The notes under the pieces: model-generated
Database searches by the model: none
What the model was told of the DNA's origin: nothing
What the model saw: only the letters and a program-made list of their open reading frames with translations
Source: Nocardioides campestrisoli
GTDB taxonomy: Bacteria; Actinomycetota; Actinomycetes; Propionibacteriales; Nocardioidaceae
DNA length: 64,000 nt
Assembly (NCBI RefSeq): GCF_013624435.2
Contig: NZ_CP061768.1
Location: forward strand, 3,624,001 to 3,688,000
Direction: 5' to 3'
Part shown: one piece after another, positions 1 through 7,588 of the stretch
Numbering within the stretch: position 1 is the stretch's first letter
How the letters are laid out: the number at the start of each line of letters is the position of its first letter
Position numbers and translations under genes: made by a program

Positions 1-1
1 A

Positions 2-37
2 CGGAATGCTCTGTACCGACGGGATGCTCCGTACCGA
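2..37. repeat. Two tandem 18-base direct repeats at the window edge
   Basis: Bases 2-19 and 20-37 are adjacent copies matching at 16 of 18 positions; each carries ATGCTC and GTACCGA. They cover the first codons of the longest reading of the sigma gene (MLCTDG then MLRTEA). They may be non-coding upstream sequence with the true start further in, and more copies may lie before the window. Confidence 0.5.
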
Positions 38-737
38 GGCTGTGGGGCTCGGCCCCCAGGTCCCGGCCGCGCGCGCCGGCGGCGGCCGGCCGCTACCTCC
101 GGGGCAGCGCGACGACCGGGGCCTGGCCACCTCGACCGAGGCGACCGAGCCCGAGCGGGACCGGCTGATCGCCCTCGTGGAGCTGGCCCGCGCGGGTGAC
201 AAGGAGGCCTTCGGGCTCCTCTTCGACCACTACCACCGCAGCGTCCACCGGTTCCTGCACCACCGCACCGGCTCGGTGCAGCTCGCCGAGGACCTGACCT
301 CCGAGACGTTCTTCCGGGCGCTGCGCTCGATGCAGGAGTTCCGCTGGCAGGGCCGCGACTTCGGCGCCTGGCTGATGACCATCGCCCGCAACCTGGCCCA
401 CGACCACTTCCGCTCGGCCCGCGCCCGGCTGGAGACCGTCACCGAGGACGCGGGCGAGGTCGCGGACGGCGAGCCGGAGCCCGGTCCGGAGGACGCCGTG
501 CTCGACCGGCTCACCTCCGAGGTGCTGCTGCGGAGCCTGCGGGAGCTGCCCGAGGACCAGCGCGACTGCCTGGTCCTCCGGTTCCTCCAGGGGATGAGCC
601 TGGCCGAGACCGCCGAGGTGCTCGAGCGGTCCACCGGGGCGGTCAAGCAGCTGCAGCTGCGGGCGTTGCGCGCCCTGGCCTCCCGGCTGCCCGCGGGGCT
701 GCTCGCCGCGGACGACGGCGGGGAGGCGGAGCGATGA
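6..737 (+). CDS. ECF-type RNA polymerase sigma factor, BldN-like
   Basis: Group IV (ECF) sigma factor that redirects RNA polymerase to a small regulon. Region 2 spans about residues 55-125 (core-binding helix with EDLTSETFFRAL, then WLMTIARNLAHDHFR for -10 recognition). Region 4 spans about 170-230 (LPEDQRDCLVLRF, then the helix-turn-helix MSLAETAEVL..STGAVKQLQLRA). About 50 disordered, Gly/Pro-rich residues precede region 2. Streptomyces BldN also has an N-terminal pro-extension, but the start here is uncertain: ATG at 6 or 24, or GTG at 42, and upstream sequence is cut off. The next gene encodes a membrane protein of RsbN type, the known partner of BldN, and a BdtA-like HTH gene lies 4 kb on, as near Streptomyces bldN. 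Assignment to the BldN family rests on this context and the extension, not on an alignment. Confidence 0.8.
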   Translation: MLCTDGMLRTEAVGLGPQVPAARAGGGRPLPPGQRDDRGLATSTEATEPERDRLIALVELARAGDKEAFGLLFDHYHRSVHRFLHHRTGSVQLAEDLTSETFFRALRSMQEFRWQGRDFGAWLMTIARNLAHDHFRSARARLETVTEDAGEVADGEPEPGPEDAVLDRLTSEVLLRSLRELPEDQRDCLVLRFLQGMSLAETAEVLERSTGAVKQLQLRALRALASRLPAGLLAADDGGEAER

Positions 738-831
738 GCCGGCCCGTTCCCGTCACCCCGGCCCCCGTAACCCCGAGCCCCCGTGCCTCGTTGGCCCCGG
801 TAGCCGTTCCCTTCCAGCTGGGCAGGCGCTC

Positions 832-2151
832 ATGACCACCCCACCCTTCGGCACCCGCCGCCGGGCCGAGCACCTCGACGCGCTGCTCCGGCAGCCCGAG
901 GGCGCCGCCGCGCGCGGCGGCCGGGACGCCGACCTGCTGCCGGTGGTCGCAGCGCTGCGCGGCGTCGGGGGCCCCGAGCCGAGGAGCGAGTTCGTCTCCG
1001 ACCTGCGGTCGCGGCTGATGGCCGAGGCCGAGAGCGCGCTGGTCCCCCGCGACCCCGCGCCGGCCCCCCGCGGCCCCGCACCGGGCGGCGGCAGCCCGCG
1101 GCGCAGCCGCCGGGACCGGGGCGTCGCGGTCGGCCTCGGCACGCTCGCCCTGCTCGGGGCCAGCGGCGCGGTGGGCGTCGCCTCGCAGGCGGCACTGCCC
1201 GGCGAGATGCTCTACCCCGTCAAGACGGTGCTCGAGTCGGCCCGGACGACGGTGGCCACCGGCGACCGGGACGAGGGACGGTTCCTGCTGGCGCGGGCCG
1301 CGCTCAGGCTCGACGAGCTCGACCAGCTCGCCGGCCGGGACGACGAGAGCAGCCGCCGCGCCTTGACGCCCACGCTCGACACCTTCGTCGAGCAGGCCCA
1401 GGAGGGGGCCGACCGTCTGCTCCGCGACTACGACTCCTCGGGCCGACGCAGCTCGGTGGAGGAGGTGCTGCGGTTCACCGCCTCGGCCATGCCGCGGCTG
1501 GCCACCCTCGCCGACTCCCTCACCTCATCCTCGGCCGCGGGCGTCCCCGCGGAGGCGCGCGACGCCCTGGTCGAGGCCGGTCGGGCGCTGCTCGCCGTGG
1601 ACGACCGGGCCCGGGCGGCCTGCCACGACTGTGCGGGCGAGGGCGTGAGCGACGTCCCGCGGTTCCTGGCGGCCGAGCCGCCGGGTCCGGTCCTGCCCCC
1701 GGGCGCGACCGCGGGTCAGGAGGGTCCGGGCACGACGGAGCCCTCGTCCGGACCGGAGCGGAGGGCACCGCGCCTCGGACCGGCGCCGACCGGTACCCCT
1801 GGCACCGCCGGCACCCCGACGCCCTCGACCACGCCCCCGCCGAGCGGCACCCCGACTCCCGCCCCACCTCCTGGTACGCCGCGGACGCCGACACCGGCGC
1901 CGAAGCCCCCGGCACCGCCGACCTCGTCGCCGACGCCGGCGCCGGCCCCCACGCCGCGGGCCCCGGAGACCGACCCCCCGACCGCCACCCCCACCCCCAC
2001 GACGCTGCTCGACGGCGTCGGCGACGTGCTCGGCGAGGTCACCGGCACCCTGCTCGGTGAAGGGGTCGGCGACGTGGTCGACAAGACGACCGGGGCCGTC
2101 GGCGAGCTGCTCGGCCAGGTCCTGCGCACACCGGGACCCAGGAACCCCTGA
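832..2151 (+). CDS. RsbN-like membrane anti-sigma factor with DUF5667-type domain
   Basis: Probable single-pass membrane anti-sigma factor for the upstream sigma gene. Residues 1-65 form a short, charged, helical cytoplasmic segment without the HxxxCxxC zinc motif of ZAS anti-sigmas, as described for RsbN. A transmembrane helix lies at about 97-118 after an Arg-rich stretch. The extracytoplasmic part at about 121-230 (LPGEMLYPVKTVLESART, then helices) looks like DUF5667, a domain common in such proteins. A CHDC pair sits near residue 264. Residues about 290-390 are a Pro/Thr wall-spanning linker and the end is Gly/Val-rich. The gene follows the sigma gene after 94 bases on the same strand. 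Partner specificity is inferred from adjacency. Confidence 0.75.
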   Translation: MTTPPFGTRRRAEHLDALLRQPEGAAARGGRDADLLPVVAALRGVGGPEPRSEFVSDLRSRLMAEAESALVPRDPAPAPRGPAPGGGSPRRSRRDRGVAVGLGTLALLGASGAVGVASQAALPGEMLYPVKTVLESARTTVATGDRDEGRFLLARAALRLDELDQLAGRDDESSRRALTPTLDTFVEQAQEGADRLLRDYDSSGRRSSVEEVLRFTASAMPRLATLADSLTSSSAAGVPAEARDALVEAGRALLAVDDRARAACHDCAGEGVSDVPRFLAAEPPGPVLPPGATAGQEGPGTTEPSSGPERRAPRLGPAPTGTPGTAGTPTPSTTPPPSGTPTPAPPPGTPRTPTPAPKPPAPPTSSPTPAPAPTPRAPETDPPTATPTPTTLLDGVGDVLGEVTGTLLGEGVGDVVDKTTGAVGELLGQVLRTPGPRNP

Positions 2152-2169
2152 GCCGGGCCCGCCCGGGTG

Positions 2170-3315
2170 TCAGCGGAAGATCGAGTCCCGCTGGCGCAGC
2201 AGGGTGAACAGCGTCTGCTGGATCGTCTCGCGCACCTGGTCGGTGAGGTCGAAGACCAGCATCGGGTCCTCGGCCTCCGCCTCCTCGTAGGCGTCGGTGC
2301 GGATCGGCTCCCCGAACTCCATCAGCCACTTCGAGGGCAGCGGGACCATCCCCAACGGGCCGAGCAGCGGGAAGAACGGCGTCACCGGCAGGTAGGGCAG
2401 GTTGAAGAGCCTGGCCAGCGTGGTCAGGTTGCCGACGATCGGGTAGATCTCCTCCGCGCCGACGACCGAGAGCGGGACGATCGGCACGCCCGTGCGCAGG
2501 GCCGCGGAGACGAAGCCGCCGCGACCGAACCGCTGGAGCTTGTAGCGCTCGGAGAACGGCTTGCCGACCCCCTTGAACCCCTCGGGCCAGACGGCGACGA
2601 GCTCCCCCTGGTTGAGCATCCGCTCCGCGTCGGCCTGGCAGGCCAGCGTCGCGCCGGACCGCCGGGCCAACCCGGCCACCAGGGGCACGCGGAACACCAG
2701 GTCCGCGCCGAGCGGACGCAGGAAGCGGCCGGTCTCGTCGTGCACCTTGAGCAGGGTCATCAGCCCGTCGACGGGGATGGTGCCGGAGTGGTTGGAGACC
2801 ACCAGCGCGCCACCCTCGGTCGGGATGTTCTCCGCCCCGCGTACCTCGATCCGGAACCACTTGTCCGCGATCGGGCGGAGCGCGGCGAGCAGGAACCGCT
2901 CGGTCACCTCCTGGTCGAAGCCGAACTCGTCGACCTGGTAGTCGCCGTCGAGCCGGTGCCGGGCGAAGGCCAGCAGCTCGGCGAGCCGCCGCTCCCAGTG
3001 GGTGCCGAAGACCTCCCGGGCCCCGGCCTCGATCGCGGCCAGCCAGTCGCCGACCGGGATGCCGCCCGTGGGCTCGCGGTCCGCGGTGGTGAAGGGGCCG
3101 CGCGCGGTCTGCTCACCGGCCTCGGTCTCGGTCGGCTCGGCGGCCTTCGGCTCGGCCGCCCTGGGCTTGGCGGGCTTGGCGGGCTTGGCGCGCTTGGCGG
3201 GTGTCCCCGTGGCCAGGCTCCGGGCGGCGGCGGACGGCTTGTCGCGGCCGCTGCCCCGGCCGGGCCGGCCGGGCCGGCCACCGGTCCCCAACGGGATGAT
3301 CTCTGCCTCAGGCAC
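2170..3315 (-). CDS. Lysophospholipid/glycerol-phosphate acyltransferase family protein
   Basis: PlsC-type acyltransferase, 381 residues, predicted to move an acyl group from acyl-CoA or acyl-ACP to a lysophospholipid or related lipid at the membrane. The acceptor-site block reads SNHSGTIPVDG, a longer spacing than the classic HX4D, and WPEGFKG corresponds to the FPEGT block. The first ~95 residues are a Lys/Ala/Pro-rich low-complexity tail. The GTG at 3,315 is preferred over the ATG at 3,336 because AGGAGG sits just before it and it overlaps the epimerase stop by 8 bases, suggesting translational coupling. The neighbourhood (epimerase, bS22, HTH protein) matches that of M. tuberculosis Rv0502. 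The lipid substrate is unknown. Confidence 0.85.
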   Translation of the reverse strand: MPEAEIIPLGTGGRPGRPGRGSGRDKPSAAARSLATGTPAKRAKPAKPAKPRAAEPKAAEPTETEAGEQTARGPFTTADREPTGGIPVGDWLAAIEAGAREVFGTHWERRLAELLAFARHRLDGDYQVDEFGFDQEVTERFLLAALRPIADKWFRIEVRGAENIPTEGGALVVSNHSGTIPVDGLMTLLKVHDETGRFLRPLGADLVFRVPLVAGLARRSGATLACQADAERMLNQGELVAVWPEGFKGVGKPFSERYKLQRFGRGGFVSAALRTGVPIVPLSVVGAEEIYPIVGNLTTLARLFNLPYLPVTPFFPLLGPLGMVPLPSKWLMEFGEPIRTDAYEEAEAEDPMLVFDLTDQVRETIQQTLFTLLRQRDSIFR

Positions 3316-4294
3316 GGGCACCTCCTGCGAACACATGTCCGGGTTCGTCGTGCTGGTGCAGGCTGCGGCAGAAGTCGCCGAAGGCCTCCGCCGTGGTGTG
3401 CCGCGGCGAGAAGCCCAGCCCGTCGCGCATCCGCGTGGTGTCCACCCCGCGGCCGTAGGTCAGCAGCGCGAGCTGCTCGCGGGAGAAGTCGGCGAGCCGG
3501 GCCGAGCGGAGCAGGGCGCCCACCTTGCCGACCGCGAACGGCGGGAGCGGGACCGCCACCTTGCCGAGGCGTCGGATCGCCTGGCTCAGCATCAGCACGC
3601 CCTCACCGGCCACGTTGAAGGTGCCCTCGACGTCGTGCAGCGTCGCGTGCCGGAGCACGTCGTACAGGTCCTCCTCGTGGAGGAACTGGAGCCGGGGGTC
3701 GAAGCCGAGCACGGTGGGGATCACCGGCATCCGGAAGTACGAGGTCATCGGGCTGACCACGTGCGGCCCGATCACGTTCGCGCAGCGGAGCATGGTGACC
3801 CGCACGTCGGGGCGGCGCCGGGCGAAGCCACGGACGTAGCCCTCGATCTCGGAGACGTCCCGGGCGTAGCCGGCACGGGGCAGCCGTTTGGCGCCCATGT
3901 CCTCGGTGAACATCGCGGGGTCGCGGTTGGTCGCGCCGTAGACCGCGGTGCTCGACTTCACCACCAGGCTGCGCACGCCGGGGGCGCGCTGACAGGCCGC
4001 CAGCAGCTGCATGGTGCCGATGACGTTGAGCTCCTTGAGCGCGCTGGCCACTCCCGGGGAGGAGGCCACGACGCTCATGTGCACGACCGTGTCCACGTTC
4101 TCCCGGGCGATCACCTTGGCGATGACCGGGTTGCGGATGTCGGCGCGCACGAAGGAGACGTCGCCGATGTCCCCCCGAGGGGGGACGACGTCGACGCCGA
4201 TGACGCGATCGATGGAGGGGTCGGCGGCGGCCGCGCGCGCGAAGCGGCGACCTATGTCCCGGGAGACCCCGGTGACCAGCACGACCCTCCCCAT
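3308..4294 (-). CDS. Extended-SDR NAD-dependent epimerase/dehydratase-like protein
   Basis: Rossmann protein of 328 residues of the GalE-like extended SDR class. The N-terminal TGVSRDIGRR gives the dinucleotide-binding turn, followed by GVDVVPP and a D-I-R motif. The expected catalytic YxxxK is not intact: the matching stretch reads YARDVSEIE with no Lys, although an upstream SSTAVYG supplies Ser and Tyr. Classical sugar epimerase activity is therefore doubtful; it could be an atypical dehydrogenase or nucleotide-binding regulator. It sits between bS22 (16 bases upstream) and the acyltransferase (overlapping), as does M. tuberculosis Rv0501 (annotated galE2). Fold call is secure, reaction is not. 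Confidence 0.8.
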   Translation of the reverse strand: MGRVVLVTGVSRDIGRRFARAAAADPSIDRVIGVDVVPPRGDIGDVSFVRADIRNPVIAKVIARENVDTVVHMSVVASSPGVASALKELNVIGTMQLLAACQRAPGVRSLVVKSSTAVYGATNRDPAMFTEDMGAKRLPRAGYARDVSEIEGYVRGFARRRPDVRVTMLRCANVIGPHVVSPMTSYFRMPVIPTVLGFDPRLQFLHEEDLYDVLRHATLHDVEGTFNVAGEGVLMLSQAIRRLGKVAVPLPPFAVGKVGALLRSARLADFSREQLALLTYGRGVDTTRMRDGLGFSPRHTTAEAFGDFCRSLHQHDEPGHVFAGGARA

Positions 4295-4310
4295 GATCGC
4301 GACCGCGTGC

Positions 4311-4412
4311 TTACTTGCCGAGCTTGCGACGCTGAACGCGCGTCTTCTTCAGCAGCTTGCGGTGCTTCTTCTTGGCCATACGCTTGCGCCGCTTCTTGAT
4401 GACAGAGCCCAC
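4311..4412 (-). CDS. Small ribosomal subunit protein bS22 (AURKAIP1/COX24 type)
   Basis: Tiny, extremely basic 33-residue protein starting with [23 protein letters not shown], then [13 protein letters not shown]. This is the near-invariant actinobacterial small-subunit protein seen in mycobacterial ribosome structures. A purine-rich AAAGG lies before the GTG. It ends 16 bases before the epimerase, in the same order as M. tuberculosis Rv0500B-Rv0501. A TAGGCT -10 box about 53 bases upstream could start its transcript. Confidence 0.93.
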   Translation of the reverse strand: MGSVIKKRRKRMAKKKHRKLLKKTRVQRRKLGK

Positions 4413-4464
4413 AGGAAACCTTTCAACGTCTGATGGCACGACGATTCGTCGGGCCAGGATCGAC

Positions 4465-4470
4465 AGCCTA
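4465..4470 (-). promoter_or_regulatory. -10 element for bS22 transcript
   Basis: TAGGCT on the minus strand, predicting a start near 4,457 and a leader of about 45 bases. The leader holds the near-perfect palindrome CGACGATTCGTCG (4,439-4,451). No convincing -35. Confidence 0.45.
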
Positions 4471-4495
4471 CTTGCCGGACCGAGCCCCACGGAAT

Positions 4496-4522
4496 CGGGT
4501 GCCGCCCGATGGGCAGCACCCG
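4496..4522 (-). terminator. Strong hairpin after the HTH gene
   Basis: CGGGTGC and GCACCCG arms (4,496-4,502 and 4,516-4,522) close a stem extended inside by GCCC/GGGC. It lies just past the HTH stop codon and before the bS22 promoter. No T-run follows, so it is at best a weak intrinsic or factor-assisted terminator. Confidence 0.45.
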
Positions 4523-4541
4523 ACCGTGTCCCGGAGCCGAC

Positions 4542-4742
4542 TCAGCCGGCGTTGAAGAAGCTCTTGCGCAGGTACTCGTCGACGTCGCCCTCGGTCACCC
4601 GGAACGACCTGCCGACCCGGACCGCGGGGAGGTCCCCGTTGTGCACGAGCCGGTAGACGGTCATCTTGGAGACGCGCATCATCGCGGCCACCTCGGCGAT
4701 CGTGAGGAACTTGACTTCGGACATGTCCGAGGGGTGGGCCAT
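4542..4742 (-). CDS. Small HTH DNA-binding protein, BldC/BdtA/excisionase type
   Basis: A 66-residue single-domain winged-HTH protein of the MerR/excisionase superfamily: FLTIAEVAAMMRVSKMTVYR is the helix-turn-helix, LPAVRVGRSFRVTEGDVDEY the wing and following helix. The ATG at 4,742 is chosen over the GTG at 4,766 because AAGGAC lies at a good distance before it. The position beside bS22 matches M. tuberculosis Rv0500A. In Streptomyces, as I recall it, bdtA (a BldN target) lies a few genes from bldN, so this gene may belong to the regulon of the sigma factor at the window start. Confidence 0.88.
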   Translation of the reverse strand: MAHPSDMSEVKFLTIAEVAAMMRVSKMTVYRLVHNGDLPAVRVGRSFRVTEGDVDEYLRKSFFNAG

Positions 4743-4863
4743 CTGTGCACCGTCCTTTTTCCCCACGGCGCCGGCTTCCCCACCGGCGTCTCAGACGTGG
4801 GCATTCTTTTCGCGAGAATAGGGCCTCATGTGACCGGTGGGGAAGAGATTGACTCGTGAAAAC

Positions 4864-4892
4864 TCAACGGTTCGGCGTGTCGCGTTGATTCC
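4864..4892 (-). promoter_or_regulatory. Candidate ECF (BldN-type) promoter for the HTH gene
   Basis: On the minus strand CGTTGA (4,869-4,864) follows GGAATC (4,892-4,887) with a 17-base spacer, about 120 bases before the HTH start. CGTTGA equals the -10 I recall for Streptomyces BldN promoters; the -35 looks like generic ECF GGAAC rather than the BldN -35. The call depends on a single good hexamer. Confidence 0.3.
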
Positions 4893-4931
4893 GAGGGTTA
4901 AAAGGCCCCGGAGCGGACGTGCGGAGCCCGA

Positions 4932-6119
4932 TCAGGCGTACGGATCGAGCCCGTGCAGCGGGAAGATCTCCATCCGGGTGGCGTGGATCGCCCGGTCCAG
5001 CCAGGTCTCCGGGTCGTAGCCGTCGCGCCAGTCGCGGAAGGCCGGGTTGCGGCCGTCGGTCATCCGGTGCGGCGCTCCGTCGCCGAGCACCTCCAGCACG
5101 TGCTCGCGCCACGACTCGGGGGTGTCCAGCATCGGGTCCAACGGCTGGCCGCCCACGATGGCCAGCAGGTGGGCCCAGGCGCGGGGCACCACCGAGGAGA
5201 TGGCGTAGCCGCCGCCCCCGGTCGCCACCCAGCGTCCGTCGGCGACCTCGTGCGCGAGCTCGTGCAGCGCCAGGTACGCCGCGCGCTGGCCGTCGACGCT
5301 CAGCATCAGGTGGGTCAGCGGGTCCTCCATGTGGGAGTCGCACCCGTGCTGGGTCACCAGCACCTGGGGATCGAACTCCCGGACCAGCTCCGGCACCACG
5401 GCGTGGAAGGCGCGCAGCCAGCCGGCGTCCGCGGTGCCCGGCGGCAGCGCCACGTTGACCGCCGTCCCCCGGGCCTCCCGGCCACCGACGTCGGCGGGGA
5501 AGCCAGTGCCGGGGAAGAGCATCTGCCCGGTCTCGTGCAAGGAGATGGTGAGCACCCGGGGGTCGTCCCAGAAGACCTTCTCCACACCGTCGCCGTGGTG
5601 GGCGTCGACGTCGACGTACGCCACCCGCTCGGCCCCCTGGTCCAGCAGCCAGCGGATGCCCACCGCGATGTCGTTGTAGATGCAGAACCCGCTGGCCCGG
5701 TCCGGCATCGCGTGGTGCAGGCCGCCGACCACGCTGGCGCTGTGCAGCGACTCACCGCTCCAGACCTGGCGGAACGCCTCGACGCTGGCGCCGACGACGT
5801 GGGCCGAGGCGTTGTGCATGTCGGCGAAGACCGGGTTGTCCTCGGTGCCCAGGCCGTGCTTCTCGTCCACCAGGCCCGGCACCGAGCCGACCCGCTGGAC
5901 CGCCTCGATCAGCGACTCCGAGTGCACGCTGGCGATCAGGTCGAGGTCGGCCATCGGCGCCTGGACCACGGTCAGTCCGCGGTCGAGCACGCCGAGGGCG
6001 TCGGCGAGCCGCATCGTCAGGTCGACCCGCAGCGGCGACATGGGGTGGTGGGGTCCGAAGTCGTACTCGGCGAGCGCCTTGTCGAAGACGACGCTCGCGG
6101 GTCCCCCGCACTCCACCAT
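4932..6119 (-). CDS. acuC: AcuC-family class I histone-deacetylase-like amidohydrolase
   Basis: Zinc-dependent protein lysine deacetylase, 395 residues, the usual AcuC length. AcuC homologues reactivate acetylated acetyl-CoA synthetase. Signature parts are visible: GLHHAMPD with the catalytic His pair (135-136), GFCIYNDIAVG, YVDVDAHHGDG with the zinc ligands Asp172 and His174, HGCDSH supplying the third Asp, and GGGGYA near the end. A longer upstream reading exists but the ATG at 6,119 gives the family N-terminus (PASVVFDKALAEYDFGPHHP) and is preceded by GAGGAG. No acetoin genes are nearby, so the link to acetoin is by name only. It is divergent from the stress-protein gene. Confidence 0.9.
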   Translation of the reverse strand: MVECGGPASVVFDKALAEYDFGPHHPMSPLRVDLTMRLADALGVLDRGLTVVQAPMADLDLIASVHSESLIEAVQRVGSVPGLVDEKHGLGTEDNPVFADMHNASAHVVGASVEAFRQVWSGESLHSASVVGGLHHAMPDRASGFCIYNDIAVGIRWLLDQGAERVAYVDVDAHHGDGVEKVFWDDPRVLTISLHETGQMLFPGTGFPADVGGREARGTAVNVALPPGTADAGWLRAFHAVVPELVREFDPQVLVTQHGCDSHMEDPLTHLMLSVDGQRAAYLALHELAHEVADGRWVATGGGGYAISSVVPRAWAHLLAIVGGQPLDPMLDTPESWREHVLEVLGDGAPHRMTDGRNPAFRDWRDGYDPETWLDRAIHATRMEIFPLHGLDPYA

Positions 6120-6209
6120 GGCGGCACCGTACTCCTCGTCGGCCGTTCCGGCCGACGATCCCCTCCAGCGAGCGGGCACGGTGATTGACGCGCCGGGCAG
6201 ACTGGACGT

Positions 6210-6734
6210 ATGTCCGGTCCTTCCGTGAACCCGAACGACGCCCGACTGCTCTCCTTGGAGTTCCCGCAGTCGCTGGCGGTCTACGACACCTACGCGCAGG
6301 CGCAGAAGGCGGTGGACCACCTGTCAGACCAGGAGTTCCCCGTCCAGAACTGCATGATCGTCGGCACCGACCTCAAGCAGCTGGAGCGGATCACCGGACG
6401 CCTGACCTACGGCAAGGTCGCGGGGCTCGGGGCGCTCTCCGGGCTGTGGTTCGGTGCCTTCGTCGGCCTGCTCTTCAGCCTCTTCGTCGAGGGCGGCATC
6501 CTCGCCATGGTCGCCTCGGCGGCCGCCTTCGGGGCGCTCTTCGGCGCCCTGTGGGCGGTTGCCGGGTTCGCCGCCACCCGCGGCGAGCGCGACTTCTCCT
6601 CGGTCAAGGCCGTGGTCGCCACCCGCTACGAGGTGCTGGTCGAGCACAAGCACCGCGAGGCCGCCCGGGAGATCCTGTCCCGGACCCCCGGCCTGCTCCC
6701 CGACCCGTTCGGCGGCTCGGGTCCCTACGGCTGA
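6210..6734 (+). CDS. General stress protein 17M-like membrane protein
   Basis: A 174-residue protein. The N-terminal FPQSLAVYDTYAQAQKAVDHLSD and VGTDLKQLE resemble the YflT/GSP17M domain (about residues 15-85). A Gly/Ala-rich hydrophobic region follows (about 78-120, two helices), then a soluble end carrying RYEVLVEHKHREAAREIL. Such proteins are often annotated as magnesium-transporter-associated or stress proteins; no activity is established. CAGACT lies 6 bases before the ATG and may be a -10 for a leaderless transcript. The end converges on proC. Confidence 0.75.
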   Translation: MSGPSVNPNDARLLSLEFPQSLAVYDTYAQAQKAVDHLSDQEFPVQNCMIVGTDLKQLERITGRLTYGKVAGLGALSGLWFGAFVGLLFSLFVEGGILAMVASAAAFGALFGALWAVAGFAATRGERDFSSVKAVVATRYEVLVEHKHREAAREILSRTPGLLPDPFGGSGPYG

Positions 6735-6754
6735 CGGGAGCCCGCCCGGTCAGC

Positions 6755-7558
6755 TCAGGCGCCCGCGGCGAGTTCGCGCGAGCGGTCCCGCGCGGCCTCC
6801 ATGGCGGCCAGGAACGCCGCGCGCACCTTGTGGATCTCCAGCTGGCGCAGCGCGGCCGCGGTGGTGCCGGCCGGCGAGGTGACCTGCTCGCGCAGCACGG
6901 TCGGGTGGGTGCCGGTCTCGCGCAGCATGATCGCCGAGCCGACCAGCGTCTGCACGGCCAGCTCGGTGGCGGTCGCGCGGGGCAGGCCCAGGTGCACCCC
7001 GGCCTCGATCATCGACTCGATCACGAAGAAGACGTAGGCGGGACCGGAGCCGGAGATCGCGGTGACCGCGTCCATCTGCTTCTCCGGGACCCGCATCACC
7101 TTGCCGCAGGAGTCCATCAGCGACTCCACCTCGGCCAGGTGCCGCTCGTCGCAGTGCGAGCCGGGCGAGATCGCCGCCATCCCCTCGTCGACCAGGGCGG
7201 GCGTGTTCGGCATGACCCGGACCACCGCGACCTCCTCGGGCACCCGCGCCTCGATCCAGCCGGTGGTGATCCCGGCGGCCAGCGAGACCACGAGCTGGCC
7301 CGGTCGCAGCACGGGCGCGATCTCGGCCAGCACGTCGGCCATGTCCTGCGGCTTGACCACCAGGGCGACGGTCTCGGCGCGCCGGGCAGCCTCGACGTTC
7401 TCGAGCACGGTCACGCCGTACCGCTCCTCGAGCTCCTCGGCGCGGGCGGGGCGCTTCTCCCCGACCAGCAGGGTGTCCACCCGCCGGCCGGCCCGGACCA
7501 GCCCGGAGAGCAGGGTCTCGCCCATCACGCCGGCGCCGATGATCGCGGTCTGGTTCAT
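6755..7558 (-). CDS. proC: Pyrroline-5-carboxylate reductase
   Basis: Last step of proline synthesis: NAD(P)H reduction of pyrroline-5-carboxylate. The protein has the N-terminal GAGVMGE Rossmann turn, VKPQDM, VMPNTPALVDEGM, and the C-terminal signature AISGSGPAYVFFVIESM, then EQVTSPAGTTAAAL. Length (267) is normal. ATG at 7,558 is used; an in-frame ATG three codons earlier also exists. CACAAT 7 bases before the chosen ATG may be a -10. It lies 30 bases after proline dehydrogenase on the same strand, so synthesis and breakdown of proline are adjacent. Confidence 0.95.
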   Translation of the reverse strand: MNQTAIIGAGVMGETLLSGLVRAGRRVDTLLVGEKRPARAEELEERYGVTVLENVEAARRAETVALVVKPQDMADVLAEIAPVLRPGQLVVSLAAGITTGWIEARVPEEVAVVRVMPNTPALVDEGMAAISPGSHCDERHLAEVESLMDSCGKVMRVPEKQMDAVTAISGSGPAYVFFVIESMIEAGVHLGLPRATATELAVQTLVGSAIMLRETGTHPTVLREQVTSPAGTTAAALRQLEIHKVRAAFLAAMEAARDRSRELAAGA

Positions 7559-7588
7559 GGGGGCCATTGTGCCGCAGCGGGAACCGGG

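Noticed and set aside
2170..3618. Plus-strand frame of 483 codons over the acyltransferase
   Set aside because: Antisense shadow; the minus strand encodes a clear acyltransferase with conserved motifs.
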